NCBI RefSeq assembly: GCF_009767585.1
Contig: NZ_WSNW01000001.1
Coordinates: 3,308,041 to 3,372,040, forward strand
From: Coprobacillus cateniformis
Lineage (GTDB): Bacteria; Bacillota_I; Bacilli_A; Erysipelotrichales; Coprobacillaceae
Direction: 5' to 3'
Length of the DNA stretch: 64,000 nucleotides
The notes below the pieces were generated by a model. It saw only the letters and a program-made list of their open reading frames with translations, searched no databases and was not told the origin of the DNA. The position numbers were made by a program, and so were the translations under genes. Shown here piece by piece: positions 1-7,058 of the stretch (its first letter is position 1; each line of letters starts with the position of its first letter).

Positions 1-705
1 GGTTCATTTATTCCAGGTTTTGAAGAACAAGTTATAGGTATGAAAGTAGGGGAAGAAAAAGAAATTAATGTTACTTTCCCAGAGGAATATCAATCAGCTG
101 AATTAGCAGGACAAGAGGCTGTCTTCAAAGTGAAAGTACATGAAATTAAAACGAAAGTTTTACCTGATATTGATGATGAATTAGCAAAAGATGTTAATAT
201 TGATGGTATTGAAACATTAGCTGATTTGGAAACTTATACAAAAGAACAAATCAAGAATAAAAAACAAACAGAAGTAGAATCTAAATTTAGTGATGATATC
301 TTTAACGCGGTTATTGAAAACACTCCATTAGAAGTTCCAGAAGCAATGATTGAAACAGAAACACAAACAATGTTAAGAGAAGTTGAACAAAATTTATCAC
401 AACAGGGTTTGAATATGGAACTGTTCCAACAGTTAACTGGAAAAACAATGGAAGATATGAAAACTGAAATGAGCGAACAAGCTGAAAAACGTGTAAAATT
501 TAATTTGATTTTAGCTGAAATTGCTAAAGCTGAAAACATTGAAATTTCTGATGAAGAAGTTGATGATGAAATCAAAGAAATTGCGACTTATTATGGTAGA
601 GAATTTGATGAAGTCAAAACAATTTTTGAAGCTCAAATGGGACAAATCAAATCAGATTTAGCAACTCGTAAAGCAGTTCAACTAATCAAAGATAACGTGA
701 AATAA
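1..705 (+). CDS. tig: Trigger factor, C-terminal part (5' end outside window)
   Basis: This is the ribosome-associated chaperone and prolyl isomerase that binds nascent chains at the exit tunnel. The frame is open from base 1 (first residues GSFIPGFEEQVIGMKVGEEK), so the true start lies upstream; the internal ATG at 40 is not the start. What remains is the second half of the FKBP-type PPIase domain, up to about residue 50 (GSFIPGFEEQ, VTFPEEY), followed by the helical C-terminal chaperone arms, rich in Glu, Gln and Lys. The family is usually about 430 residues and 234 are visible here. A hairpin terminator follows at once, so tig ends its own transcript. Identification is secure; only the start is missing. 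Confidence 0.95.
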   Translation, partial: GSFIPGFEEQVIGMKVGEEKEINVTFPEEYQSAELAGQEAVFKVKVHEIKTKVLPDIDDELAKDVNIDGIETLADLETYTKEQIKNKKQTEVESKFSDDIFNAVIENTPLEVPEAMIETETQTMLREVEQNLSQQGLNMELFQQLTGKTMEDMKTEMSEQAEKRVKFNLILAEIAKAENIEISDEEVDDEIKEIATYYGREFDEVKTIFEAQMGQIKSDLATRKAVQLIKDNVK

Positions 706-730
706 GACGCTTGATGCGTCTTGTTTTGTT
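704..730 (+). terminator. Intrinsic terminator after tig
   Basis: A 7-bp stem AAGACGC (704-710) pairs with GCGTCTT (716-722) around loop TTGAT and is followed by a T-rich run. It begins inside the tig stop codon. Confidence 0.8.
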
Positions 731-742
731 AAGTCATTTGAT

Positions 743-771
743 TAGACAAATGTGATATTATTATATATAAT
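743..771 (+). promoter_or_regulatory. Sigma-A promoter of lon
   Basis: The -35 TAGACA (743-748) and perfect -10 TATAAT (766-771) are separated by 17 bp, about 30 bp before the lon start. I saw no CtsR or CIRCE operator next to it. Confidence 0.75.
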
Positions 772-800
772 GATGTCGAATGAAAAGGAGGTAATGAATT

Positions 801-3125
801 ATGGAAGAGTTAGATATTGTAGTTGATTTACCTGTCATTTGTACAAGAGGAATGATTGTTTTTCCTAACCATGAAATTTCTTTAGATGTTGGAAGAGATT
901 TTAGTCTTAAAGCTATTGAAAAAGGTGTGAATGAATTTGATGAAAATATTGTCTTTATTTCTCAAATCAATCCACTTGATGAAAATACAGATTTTGAACA
1001 TGTTTATCACTTTGGGACTTTATGTAAAGTGAAAAGAAGAATTAAAAGAGATAATCATGGAACAATCAAGTTGACTGTTGAAGGTCAAAAAAGAGTAGAA
1101 ATTTTAAGTCTTGACGAAAAAGATGGATGTTTATTTGCAAAGACAAGATATCTTGAAGATATTGAAAGTGAAAAAACTGAAGAAATTGCATTGGTTCGTA
1201 AGGTTAGTGAACAAATGCAGTCAATGAATAAAAATCTACAAATGTTCCCACGTGAAGTTTTTTCGAATCTTTCACAAGGGATGAGTGCAAGTGCATTGGC
1301 AGATACAATTGGTCAATATATCAATGTAGAATTACAAACAAAACAGAAAATCTTAGCTGAATGTGATATTAATAAGCGTTTGCTTCTTGTTTTAGGAAGT
1401 ATGGAAGAAGAAAAGGTTATTAATGAATTAGAAGAAAAGATTAATTTAAAAGTCAAGGAAAGTATTGATGAAAATCAAAAAGAATATTATTTAAGAGAAA
1501 AATTAAGAGCTATTAAAGAAGAATTAGGGGATACTCCTAATAAAGAGGATGATGCTGATGCTATTCGTGAAGAGTTGAATAATCATCCATATCCTGATTA
1601 TATCAAGGAAAAGATTGAAGAAGAGTTAAGACGTTATGATATGATGCCATCTGCTTCATCAGAAGCAAATGTTGTAAGATCTTATATTGATTGGGTTATG
1701 AAAACACCTTGGTATCAGGAGACTGAAGATATTCAAGATATCAATGAAGTTGAGAAAGTCTTAAATGAAGATCACTTTGGATTAGAAAAGCCAAAAGAAA
1801 GAATTGTAGAGCATTTGGCTGTCAAGCAAATGACACAATCTTTGAATGCTCCAATTATCTGTTTGGTTGGCCCACCAGGTGTCGGGAAAACATCTATTTC
1901 TAAGTCTATTGCAAGAGCACTAGGTAGAAAATTTGTGAAAGCATCATTAGGTGGAGTCAAAGATGAAGCTGAAATTAGAGGGCATCGTAGAACTTATTTA
2001 GGATCAATGCCTGGTAGAATTATACAAAGTATGAAAAAAGCCGGAGTTATTAATCCAGTTTTCTTATTAGATGAAATTGATAAGATGTCTAGTGATTATA
2101 AAGGTGATCCTACAAGTGCAATGTTGGAGGTGCTTGACCCAGAACAAAATCAGTTCTTCTCAGATAATTATTTAGAAGAACCATATGATTTATCAAAAGT
2201 TCTCTTTATTGCAACTGCAAATGATTTAGGAAGCATTCCTGAACCATTGCGTGATCGTTTAGAAATTATTGAAATTTCTTCATATACTGAACAAGAAAAA
2301 TTAGAAATCGCTAAACGTCACTTATTAAAGAAGGAAAGAGAACTGTATGGTTTAAAAGCTGAGCAATTAAATATTCCTGATGAGACAATGATGTATGTGA
2401 TTCGTCATTATACAAGAGAAGCAGGGGTTAGACAATTGGAAAGATTGGTTGCTCAAATCTGTCGTAAATCAGTCTTAAAGATTTTAAAACAAGGTAATTT
2501 AGAGTTAACATTACAAGTGAGTGATTTAGAGGATTATTTAGGAAAAGCTCCTTTTGAGCATACTAAGAAAATGGATAAACCTCAAATTGGTGTTGTTACA
2601 GGAATGGCATATACTCAATATGGTGGAGATATTTTACCAATTGAAGTCAATCATTTCAATGGAACTGGTAAATTTATTATTACTGGGCAATTAGGCGATG
2701 TTATGAAAGAATCTGCTTCTATTGCGCTTGACTATATGAAAGCAAATCGCGAGAAGTATGGTTTGCAGAATATTGCTTTTGATAAAGAAGATATTCATAT
2801 TCATGTTCCTGAAGGGGCAGTCAAAAAAGATGGCCCAAGTGCTGGAGTCAGTTTAACAACAGCAATTTTATCAGCATTTAGTAATCGTCCAGTGAGAGAT
2901 GATGTTGCAATGACAGGTGAAATTACTTTGCGTGGACAAGTCTTACCAATTGGTGGCTTGAAAGAAAAATCTATTTCTGCGCACCGTAGTGGTATTCGTA
3001 AGATTATTATTCCTAAAGATAACGCCAAAGATATTGATGATATTCCAAAATCAGTACAAGCGGATTTAGATATTGTTTTGGCTGATCATATTGATACAGT
3101 TTTAGAACATGCATTAGTAAAATAA
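801..3125 (+). CDS. lon: ATP-dependent protease LonA
   Basis: Cytosolic AAA+ serine protease that degrades misfolded and regulatory proteins. The order is an N-terminal substrate-binding LON domain (about residues 8-200), a coiled coil, the AAA+ module with Walker A GPPGVGKT near residue 356 and Walker B VFLLDEIDKM, then the protease domain. The catalytic Ser is in KDGPSAG (about 680) and the catalytic Lys in GGLKEKSI (about 721). The length of 774 matches Bacillus LonA. The start has an AAGGAGG site at 785-791. The gene is monocistronic, with its own promoter and terminator. lon followed by engB is the classical Firmicute order. Confidence 0.98.
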   Translation: MEELDIVVDLPVICTRGMIVFPNHEISLDVGRDFSLKAIEKGVNEFDENIVFISQINPLDENTDFEHVYHFGTLCKVKRRIKRDNHGTIKLTVEGQKRVEILSLDEKDGCLFAKTRYLEDIESEKTEEIALVRKVSEQMQSMNKNLQMFPREVFSNLSQGMSASALADTIGQYINVELQTKQKILAECDINKRLLLVLGSMEEEKVINELEEKINLKVKESIDENQKEYYLREKLRAIKEELGDTPNKEDDADAIREELNNHPYPDYIKEKIEEELRRYDMMPSASSEANVVRSYIDWVMKTPWYQETEDIQDINEVEKVLNEDHFGLEKPKERIVEHLAVKQMTQSLNAPIICLVGPPGVGKTSISKSIARALGRKFVKASLGGVKDEAEIRGHRRTYLGSMPGRIIQSMKKAGVINPVFLLDEIDKMSSDYKGDPTSAMLEVLDPEQNQFFSDNYLEEPYDLSKVLFIATANDLGSIPEPLRDRLEIIEISSYTEQEKLEIAKRHLLKKERELYGLKAEQLNIPDETMMYVIRHYTREAGVRQLERLVAQICRKSVLKILKQGNLELTLQVSDLEDYLGKAPFEHTKKMDKPQIGVVTGMAYTQYGGDILPIEVNHFNGTGKFIITGQLGDVMKESASIALDYMKANREKYGLQNIAFDKEDIHIHVPEGAVKKDGPSAGVSLTTAILSAFSNRPVRDDVAMTGEITLRGQVLPIGGLKEKSISAHRSGIRKIIIPKDNAKDIDDIPKSVQADLDIVLADHIDTVLEHALVK

Positions 3126-3128
3126 ATG

Positions 3129-3154
3129 AAAGGGGCATGATTATGTCCCTTTTT
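3129..3154 (+). terminator. Intrinsic terminator after lon
   Basis: AAAGGGGCAT (3129-3138) pairs with ATGTCCCTTT (3143-3152), with one G-T wobble and loop GATT, and runs into Ts. Confidence 0.85.
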
Positions 3155-3459
3155 ACATGCCAAATAATTGTATGATAATATGTATTGTTAATGAGTTAAA
3201 GATTGTTGGAATATGTACTTTCTTTTATTCATTTTACGATTTAATTTAATAATTTCATAAAAGGTTTTTATTTTGTTGACATAAGATAGAATTCATTGAA
3301 ATCATAGGAAGGCAAAAATGATTGAAATTCAATATTAAGATTTATGTTTCAAAAAAGAATTTAAGATGAATAGATATTTTTTCTAATAGTTATTTTATTT
3401 GAATTATGATAAGATGAATAAGAAAATAGAAATAGGAAATAATAGAATGGAGGAAAACA
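3155..3459. other. A+T-rich intergenic spacer lon-engB
   Basis: No gene is supported here. A TTGACA sits at 3276-3281 without a good -10 at the right distance. A TATGAT at 3405-3410, about 50 bp before engB, is the best -10 candidate but its -35 is poor. The engB ribosome binding site (TGGAGGA, 3448-3454) closes the spacer. Confidence 0.5.
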
Positions 3460-4050
3460 ATGTATAAAATTCATAAAGCTCAATTTATGCTATGCGCAGC
3501 CTGGAAATCACAATGGCCAGAAAATGATTTGCCAGAAATCTGTTTAGCTGGTCGTAGTAATGTTGGAAAATCAAGTTTTATTAACACTATTACAAATCAT
3601 AGTAAATTGGCAAAGGTATCTGGAACGCCTGGGAAAACAAGAACACTCAATTTTTTTAATATTAATGATGAACTTAGACTGGTAGATGTCCCAGGATATG
3701 GATATGCTAAAGTCAATGATAAAATTAAAGAAAGTTTTGGAGATATGTTAGATACATATTTAAGAGAACGGGATGTTTTAAAAGGTTTGGTATTAATAGT
3801 GGATTATCGACATAAACCAACTCATGATGATAAGATGATGTACGATTATGCTAAGCATTATCATATTCCAGTTATTGTTGTGGCAACAAAAGAAGATAAA
3901 TTAAAAAGAAATGATTTAAAAAAGAATGAAAAAATCATTAAGGATACTTTAGGATTTGATAAGAATGATATATTTTTGCGTTTCTCAAGTTTAAATAAAG
4001 TGGGTATTGATGAGGTTTGGGAGAAAATTTTAGAGCTTTGTGAACAATAA
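3460..4050 (+). CDS. engB: Ribosome biogenesis GTPase EngB/YsxC
   Basis: Essential TrmE-Era-EngA-family GTPase needed for late 50S subunit assembly. The G motifs are clear: G1 GRSNVGKS (31-38), G3 DVPGYG (76-81), G4 TKED (143-146, the TKxD form) and G5 FSSL. The length of 196 is normal. The ATG has a GGAGG site 8 bp upstream. In Bacillus it is also directly downstream of lon (lon-ysxC). The haem genes that follow ysxC in Bacillus are missing; an orphan PTS gene and spoVID follow instead. Confidence 0.97.
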   Translation: MYKIHKAQFMLCAAWKSQWPENDLPEICLAGRSNVGKSSFINTITNHSKLAKVSGTPGKTRTLNFFNINDELRLVDVPGYGYAKVNDKIKESFGDMLDTYLRERDVLKGLVLIVDYRHKPTHDDKMMYDYAKHYHIPVIVVATKEDKLKRNDLKKNEKIIKDTLGFDKNDIFLRFSSLNKVGIDEVWEKILELCEQ

Positions 4051-4054
4051 ATCC

Positions 4055-4083
4055 TTAACAAATATTCCTAAATAATGTATAAT
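4055..4083 (+). promoter_or_regulatory. Sigma-A promoter of the PTS IIB gene
   Basis: TTAACA (4055-4060) and TATAAT (4078-4083) are separated by 17 bp, just after the engB stop. The small PTS gene therefore appears independently transcribed. Confidence 0.7.
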
Positions 4084-4106
4084 TGCGACTAGGGGGTAAT
4101 GGAGAA

Positions 4107-4412
4107 ATGATTAATATTATGTTATGTTGTGCATCGGGGATGTCAACAAGTTTATTGGTAGAAAAAATGAAAAAAGCAGCCTCTCAAGATGGCATAAAGG
4201 TTGATATTTGGGCTGTAGGGGCAAATGAAATAAGAGAAAATGCTGATAAGGCAGATGTTATTTTGCTTGGACCACAAGTAAGATATGCACAAAAAAAGAT
4301 AGAGTCTGAAGCACCTGGTGTTCCAGTTGCCAATATTGGTATGAGAGAATACGGAATGATGAATGGTGCTGTTGTTTTAAAACAAGCCTTAGATTTGATT
4401 GAAAAGAAGTAA
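4107..4412 (+). CDS. Orphan PTS lactose/cellobiose-type IIB protein
   Basis: A 101-residue cytoplasmic phosphocarrier of the lactose/cellobiose IIB family. Such proteins take phosphate from IIA on an active-site Cys and pass it to the sugar bound by IIC. The N-terminus MINIMLCCASGMSTS carries the active-site loop; by alignment with the family the nucleophile is Cys8. I chose ATG 4107 over an in-frame TTG at 4083 because AGGGGGT (4091-4097) sits correctly for it and the family begins right at the first strand. No IIA or IIC gene is nearby, so its partners must be elsewhere or it is regulatory. It has its own promoter and terminator. Confidence 0.88.
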   Translation: MINIMLCCASGMSTSLLVEKMKKAASQDGIKVDIWAVGANEIRENADKADVILLGPQVRYAQKKIESEAPGVPVANIGMREYGMMNGAVVLKQALDLIEKK

Positions 4413-4434
4413 GCAATGTAACTTCTTTTTTTTC
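4402..4434 (+). terminator. Intrinsic terminator after PTS IIB gene
   Basis: AAAAGAAGT (4402-4410) pairs with ACTTCTTTT (4421-4429), followed by a long T run. The stem overlaps the stop codon. Confidence 0.8.
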
Positions 4435-4460
4435 ATATTCTGAACTTTTTTGCATACAGT
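4433..4460 (+). promoter_or_regulatory. Candidate sigma-E (mother-cell) promoter of spoVID
   Basis: TCATATT (4433-4439) and CATACAGT (4453-4460), 13 bp apart, match the known Bacillus sigma-E consensus (KMATATT, about 14 bp, CATACANT). They lie 17 bp before the spoVID-like start. The predicted transcript start falls just before the AGGAGGG site, giving a very short leader. This is a consensus match, not experimental evidence. Confidence 0.6.
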
Positions 4461-4477
4461 TTGATAGGAGGGAAAGT

Positions 4478-5206
4478 ATGCAAAAGATATATTTTAAGAA
4501 GTTAGTGGATTTGAATCATCAATTAAAAGAATTGGTATCTATTTCAGTTGATGAATCAATCAATTATAAAATGGAAAGCCAAGGAATGAGAGCAGTAGGT
4601 AGTATTATGATGAATGGAGATTATAAAGATGAAAAAGGTAAACATAGTTTCCATGAATCTATTGATTTAGATATTATGGCCTTGTTTGAAAAAATCACTG
4701 ATAAAAGAGATTTTCATGTAAAAGTAGAAGATTTTGATTATGTGATCAATGAAGGTAATTTATCACTTGTCATACAGGCCTGTGTTTATGGTGTTTTAGA
4801 TGATGAAGACCGTGTTATTGAAACTTCTGCTCCAAGAGTTGAGGAAACGAATGATGAAGCAGTTGTAGAAGAAATTGAAAGTTTATTGCGTGAAGAAGAT
4901 GTTGTAGAAGAAGTGCCGGAGGTTGAAATTCCCGTTGTTGAGATTCCTAAAGAAATAGCTATACCAGTCGTAGAGACAGCTCCAGTTGCTGCCATTAAAG
5001 AAGAAACGGTAGAAGTGAAAAAAGAAATGCCTGAAGAAGATGATGATGAGGATATTGGTACTTATTATTTATATGTTGTTCAAGATGGGGACAGTTATCA
5101 ATCTGTAGCAGCTCATTATCAAGTAGATGAATATAAGCTTAAAGACTACAATCACGATCGTCCTTTGACGAAAGGAACTATCGTTATTGTTCCTTATTAT
5201 TCATGA
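4478..5206 (+). CDS. spoVID: SpoVID-like spore coat morphogenetic protein with LysM domain
   Basis: Probable spore-coat encasement protein acting in the mother cell at the forespore surface. The N-terminal region (about 1-110) is a beta-rich domain. A long Glu/Val/Pro-rich acidic linker follows (about 115-190), with repeated VEIPVVEIP-type units. A C-terminal LysM domain (about 197-242) contains YVVQDGDSYQSVAAHY and ends in GTIVIVPYYS. The same domain order (N-terminal domain, acidic middle, LysM) is typical of SpoVID, though that family is usually more than twice as long. Position strongly supports it: spoVID-ysxE-valS is the Bacillus order. A sigma-E promoter match precedes it, and its stop overlaps the next start by 4 bp. 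Confidence 0.75.
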   Translation: MQKIYFKKLVDLNHQLKELVSISVDESINYKMESQGMRAVGSIMMNGDYKDEKGKHSFHESIDLDIMALFEKITDKRDFHVKVEDFDYVINEGNLSLVIQACVYGVLDDEDRVIETSAPRVEETNDEAVVEEIESLLREEDVVEEVPEVEIPVVEIPKEIAIPVVETAPVAAIKEETVEVKKEMPEEDDDEDIGTYYLYVVQDGDSYQSVAAHYQVDEYKLKDYNHDRPLTKGTIVIVPYYS

Positions 5207-6108
5207 ATGAACTGATTTTACAATACTATAAGATTCAAGTTGTTGGATTGATAAAACTGACTCAAAATGTTTATAAATTGAAAACAAATGATGGTTATTA
5301 TGTTGCTAAATGTGTTGAAGATAAACACATTGAAACAATCTATGAATATATTGAGACTTTGCATATCCATTGTTTTGTTCAAATATTATTAAATAAAAAC
5401 AACGAACTTCTTACACCTTATCAAAACAACTATCTTTATCTCATGCCATATGTAGACAACAATCAGGGATTACTGAAAGAAATGAAGATTAAATATTATT
5501 TTGAAACATTAGCTTATCTTCATTATAACAGTTTTTATTTCACTAAAGTGAACCAGCAATATTTTGATACACTTAATTCTGATATCTTAAGAATTATTAA
5601 TGAACGAACTGTTTATTATGAACAGATGATTCAGAATTTTGAGAATATTGCAATGAGATCGCCAAGTCAATGGATGCTTGTTATGAATTATTATCGCATT
5701 TATGAAGCATTGTGCAGTGCTCGCCAATATTTATCACAATATTTAGAACATACCAAAGATTATCATCAGGTTCGTGTATGCTTGAATTATAAACATTTTG
5801 ATTATGATCATATCTCATTAAAATCAAAGGTTTTATTATCAATTGATAATGTTTGTATTGATTTACCGATTTATGATTTGTTTGATATTTATCAAAGAAT
5901 TCCAGATATTCTCTTTGATTTAGATTGCTTTAGTGAATATTACTTTAAAAAGATAGAAATTAGAGAAGATGAGAAGTTGTTATTGTGTTGTCTTATGAAT
6001 GTTGTTCCTCTTATTGATTATGGCCCTGATGAAATTGAAAATATCATCAGATTATCAAGATTATTGTACTATTTAGACTCAGTTCATAACTTTATAGGTC
6101 AATTATAA
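5203..6108 (+). CDS. ysxE: YsxE-like (CotS family) degenerate kinase-fold protein
   Basis: A 301-residue protein with the aminoglycoside-phosphotransferase-like fold of the CotS/YsxE spore-coat family. Visible pieces are an N-lobe strand with a Lys (YYVAKCVEDK), the hinge-like YLYLMPYVDN, and a remnant of the catalytic loop (LNYKHFDYDHIS) lacking the usual HGDxHxxN pattern. It is therefore probably not an active kinase. It overlaps spoVID by 4 bp (ATGA), so the two are translationally coupled and presumably share the sigma-E promoter. The Bacillus neighbours (spoVID before, valS after) agree. Naming rests more on context than on strong sequence identity. Confidence 0.65.
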   Translation: MNELILQYYKIQVVGLIKLTQNVYKLKTNDGYYVAKCVEDKHIETIYEYIETLHIHCFVQILLNKNNELLTPYQNNYLYLMPYVDNNQGLLKEMKIKYYFETLAYLHYNSFYFTKVNQQYFDTLNSDILRIINERTVYYEQMIQNFENIAMRSPSQWMLVMNYYRIYEALCSARQYLSQYLEHTKDYHQVRVCLNYKHFDYDHISLKSKVLLSIDNVCIDLPIYDLFDIYQRIPDILFDLDCFSEYYFKKIEIREDEKLLLCCLMNVVPLIDYGPDEIENIIRLSRLLYYLDSVHNFIGQL

Positions 6109-6137
6109 TTGACTTTAATCTACAGCTTTGTTAAAAT
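6109..6137 (+). promoter_or_regulatory. Sigma-A promoter of the T-box transcript
   Basis: TTGACT (6109-6114) and TAAAAT (6132-6137) are separated by 17 bp. They begin right after the ysxE stop and point into the T-box leader. Confidence 0.7.
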
Positions 6138-6144
6138 AAACATA

Positions 6145-6356
6145 CGTTGATGAGGAGGAGTACATTTTGTATTCTTTAAGAGAGTTTCTGGCAGGTGTGA
6201 AGAGACAGAAGAAAAAATGGAAGGTAGCCTCGGAGTATGTTTATTGAAATCATGTAGGTAAACACGTAGAACTGCGTTAAAGTTTTGAGGTATACGAAAG
6301 TATATAAATTAAGGTGGTACCACGAGCATTCGTCCTTATACGAATGCTCTTTTTTA
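6145..6356 (+). ncRNA. T-box riboswitch, valine specifier
   Basis: A tRNA-sensing leader. The conserved T-box AAGGTGGTACCACG is at 6311-6324. The apical stem I motif GGCAGGTGTGAA is at 6190-6201, with the AG bulge AGAGAG just before it. In the predicted specifier loop, between GGAAG and GCCTC, is GTA (6224-6226), a valine codon. The terminator is GAGCATTCGT (6324-6333) pairing with ACGAATGCTC (6340-6349) plus a T run. The 5' half of that stem overlaps the T-box, so the antiterminator is mutually exclusive with it. Uncharged tRNA-Val should permit read-through into the next two genes. Confidence 0.93.
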
Positions 6357-6374
6357 TTTAAAGGAGGAAGAGAT

Positions 6375-7058
6375 ATGAGAACTGTTGATTTGGTTGTTTG
6401 GGTATTATTTATTGGAGCGCTTATTTTTTTAGGTTATTTCTTTACAAAAAGAGTCAAAGATAATAAGAAGATAAGACAACAAATGCAAATGGAATATTTA
6501 GAAAGAAAAGAGAAATATACATATTTAAGACCAGGGATTTTTGATACATGTCCTAGAGAAGATGTTTCAGCAGCCGCTATTTTTCATTGTATAAGAAAAG
6601 AAGATGAAGACTTTGATCATTATTTTGAAAAAATGAATTATAGTGAAAAAGTTGTTTTTGGAATCTATCAGGTGTCTTTATCTTTGGAAGGACAGGGGTC
6701 TTCTATTCATAGTTTTTTCTTGAGCCCTTCAAACCGTCCATTTGTTCCTATTGTTGTGGATATTTTTGAAGAGGTCGGTGCTCATGATATAGCAGAATTA
6801 ATGAGAGCAGCAAGACGTTTTGCAGAGATTATTGAAAATGATGAAGAAGATGATGAAGATGATCCTGAAATGGGAGATTTTTCAAGATATAATTTCTCGG
6901 ATTTTACTAATGAATTTGTTTCATTGGTGAATACAACTAACTTGAATGAAAAAATCACAAGATTTATCTTAGATCATAAGGAAGATTTTTATGATACAGA
7001 TATTCCTAAAGAAATTGATGGAAATGGAGATGAGATAGATGAAAGAATTAGCGACTAA
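6375..7058 (+). CDS. Single-pass membrane protein of unknown function, cotranscribed with valS
   Basis: A 227-residue protein with one N-terminal transmembrane helix (VVWVLFIGALIFLGYFF, about 7-23), a basic stretch, then a soluble helical domain. Residues about 75-155 (YFEKMNYSEKVVFGIYQ to RRFAEIIEN) vaguely recall DMP19/DUF4375 domains. An acidic EDDEDD tract and a polar tail follow. The ATG at 6375 is chosen for its AAGGAGGAAG site; the longer in-frame opening upstream runs inside the T-box and is not coding. It lies between the valine T-box and valS, overlaps valS by 20 bp, and must be induced by valine starvation together with it. I do not recognise a function. Confidence 0.7.
   Translation: MRTVDLVVWVLFIGALIFLGYFFTKRVKDNKKIRQQMQMEYLERKEKYTYLRPGIFDTCPREDVSAAAIFHCIRKEDEDFDHYFEKMNYSEKVVFGIYQVSLSLEGQGSSIHSFFLSPSNRPFVPIVVDIFEEVGAHDIAELMRAARRFAEIIENDEEDDEDDPEMGDFSRYNFSDFTNEFVSLVNTTNLNEKITRFILDHKEDFYDTDIPKEIDGNGDEIDERISD

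Noticed and set aside
3276..3304. TTGACA at 3276-3281 as engB promoter
   Set aside because: No acceptable -10 occurs 15-19 bp downstream (AAATCA at 17 bp); it lies about 180 bp from the gene.
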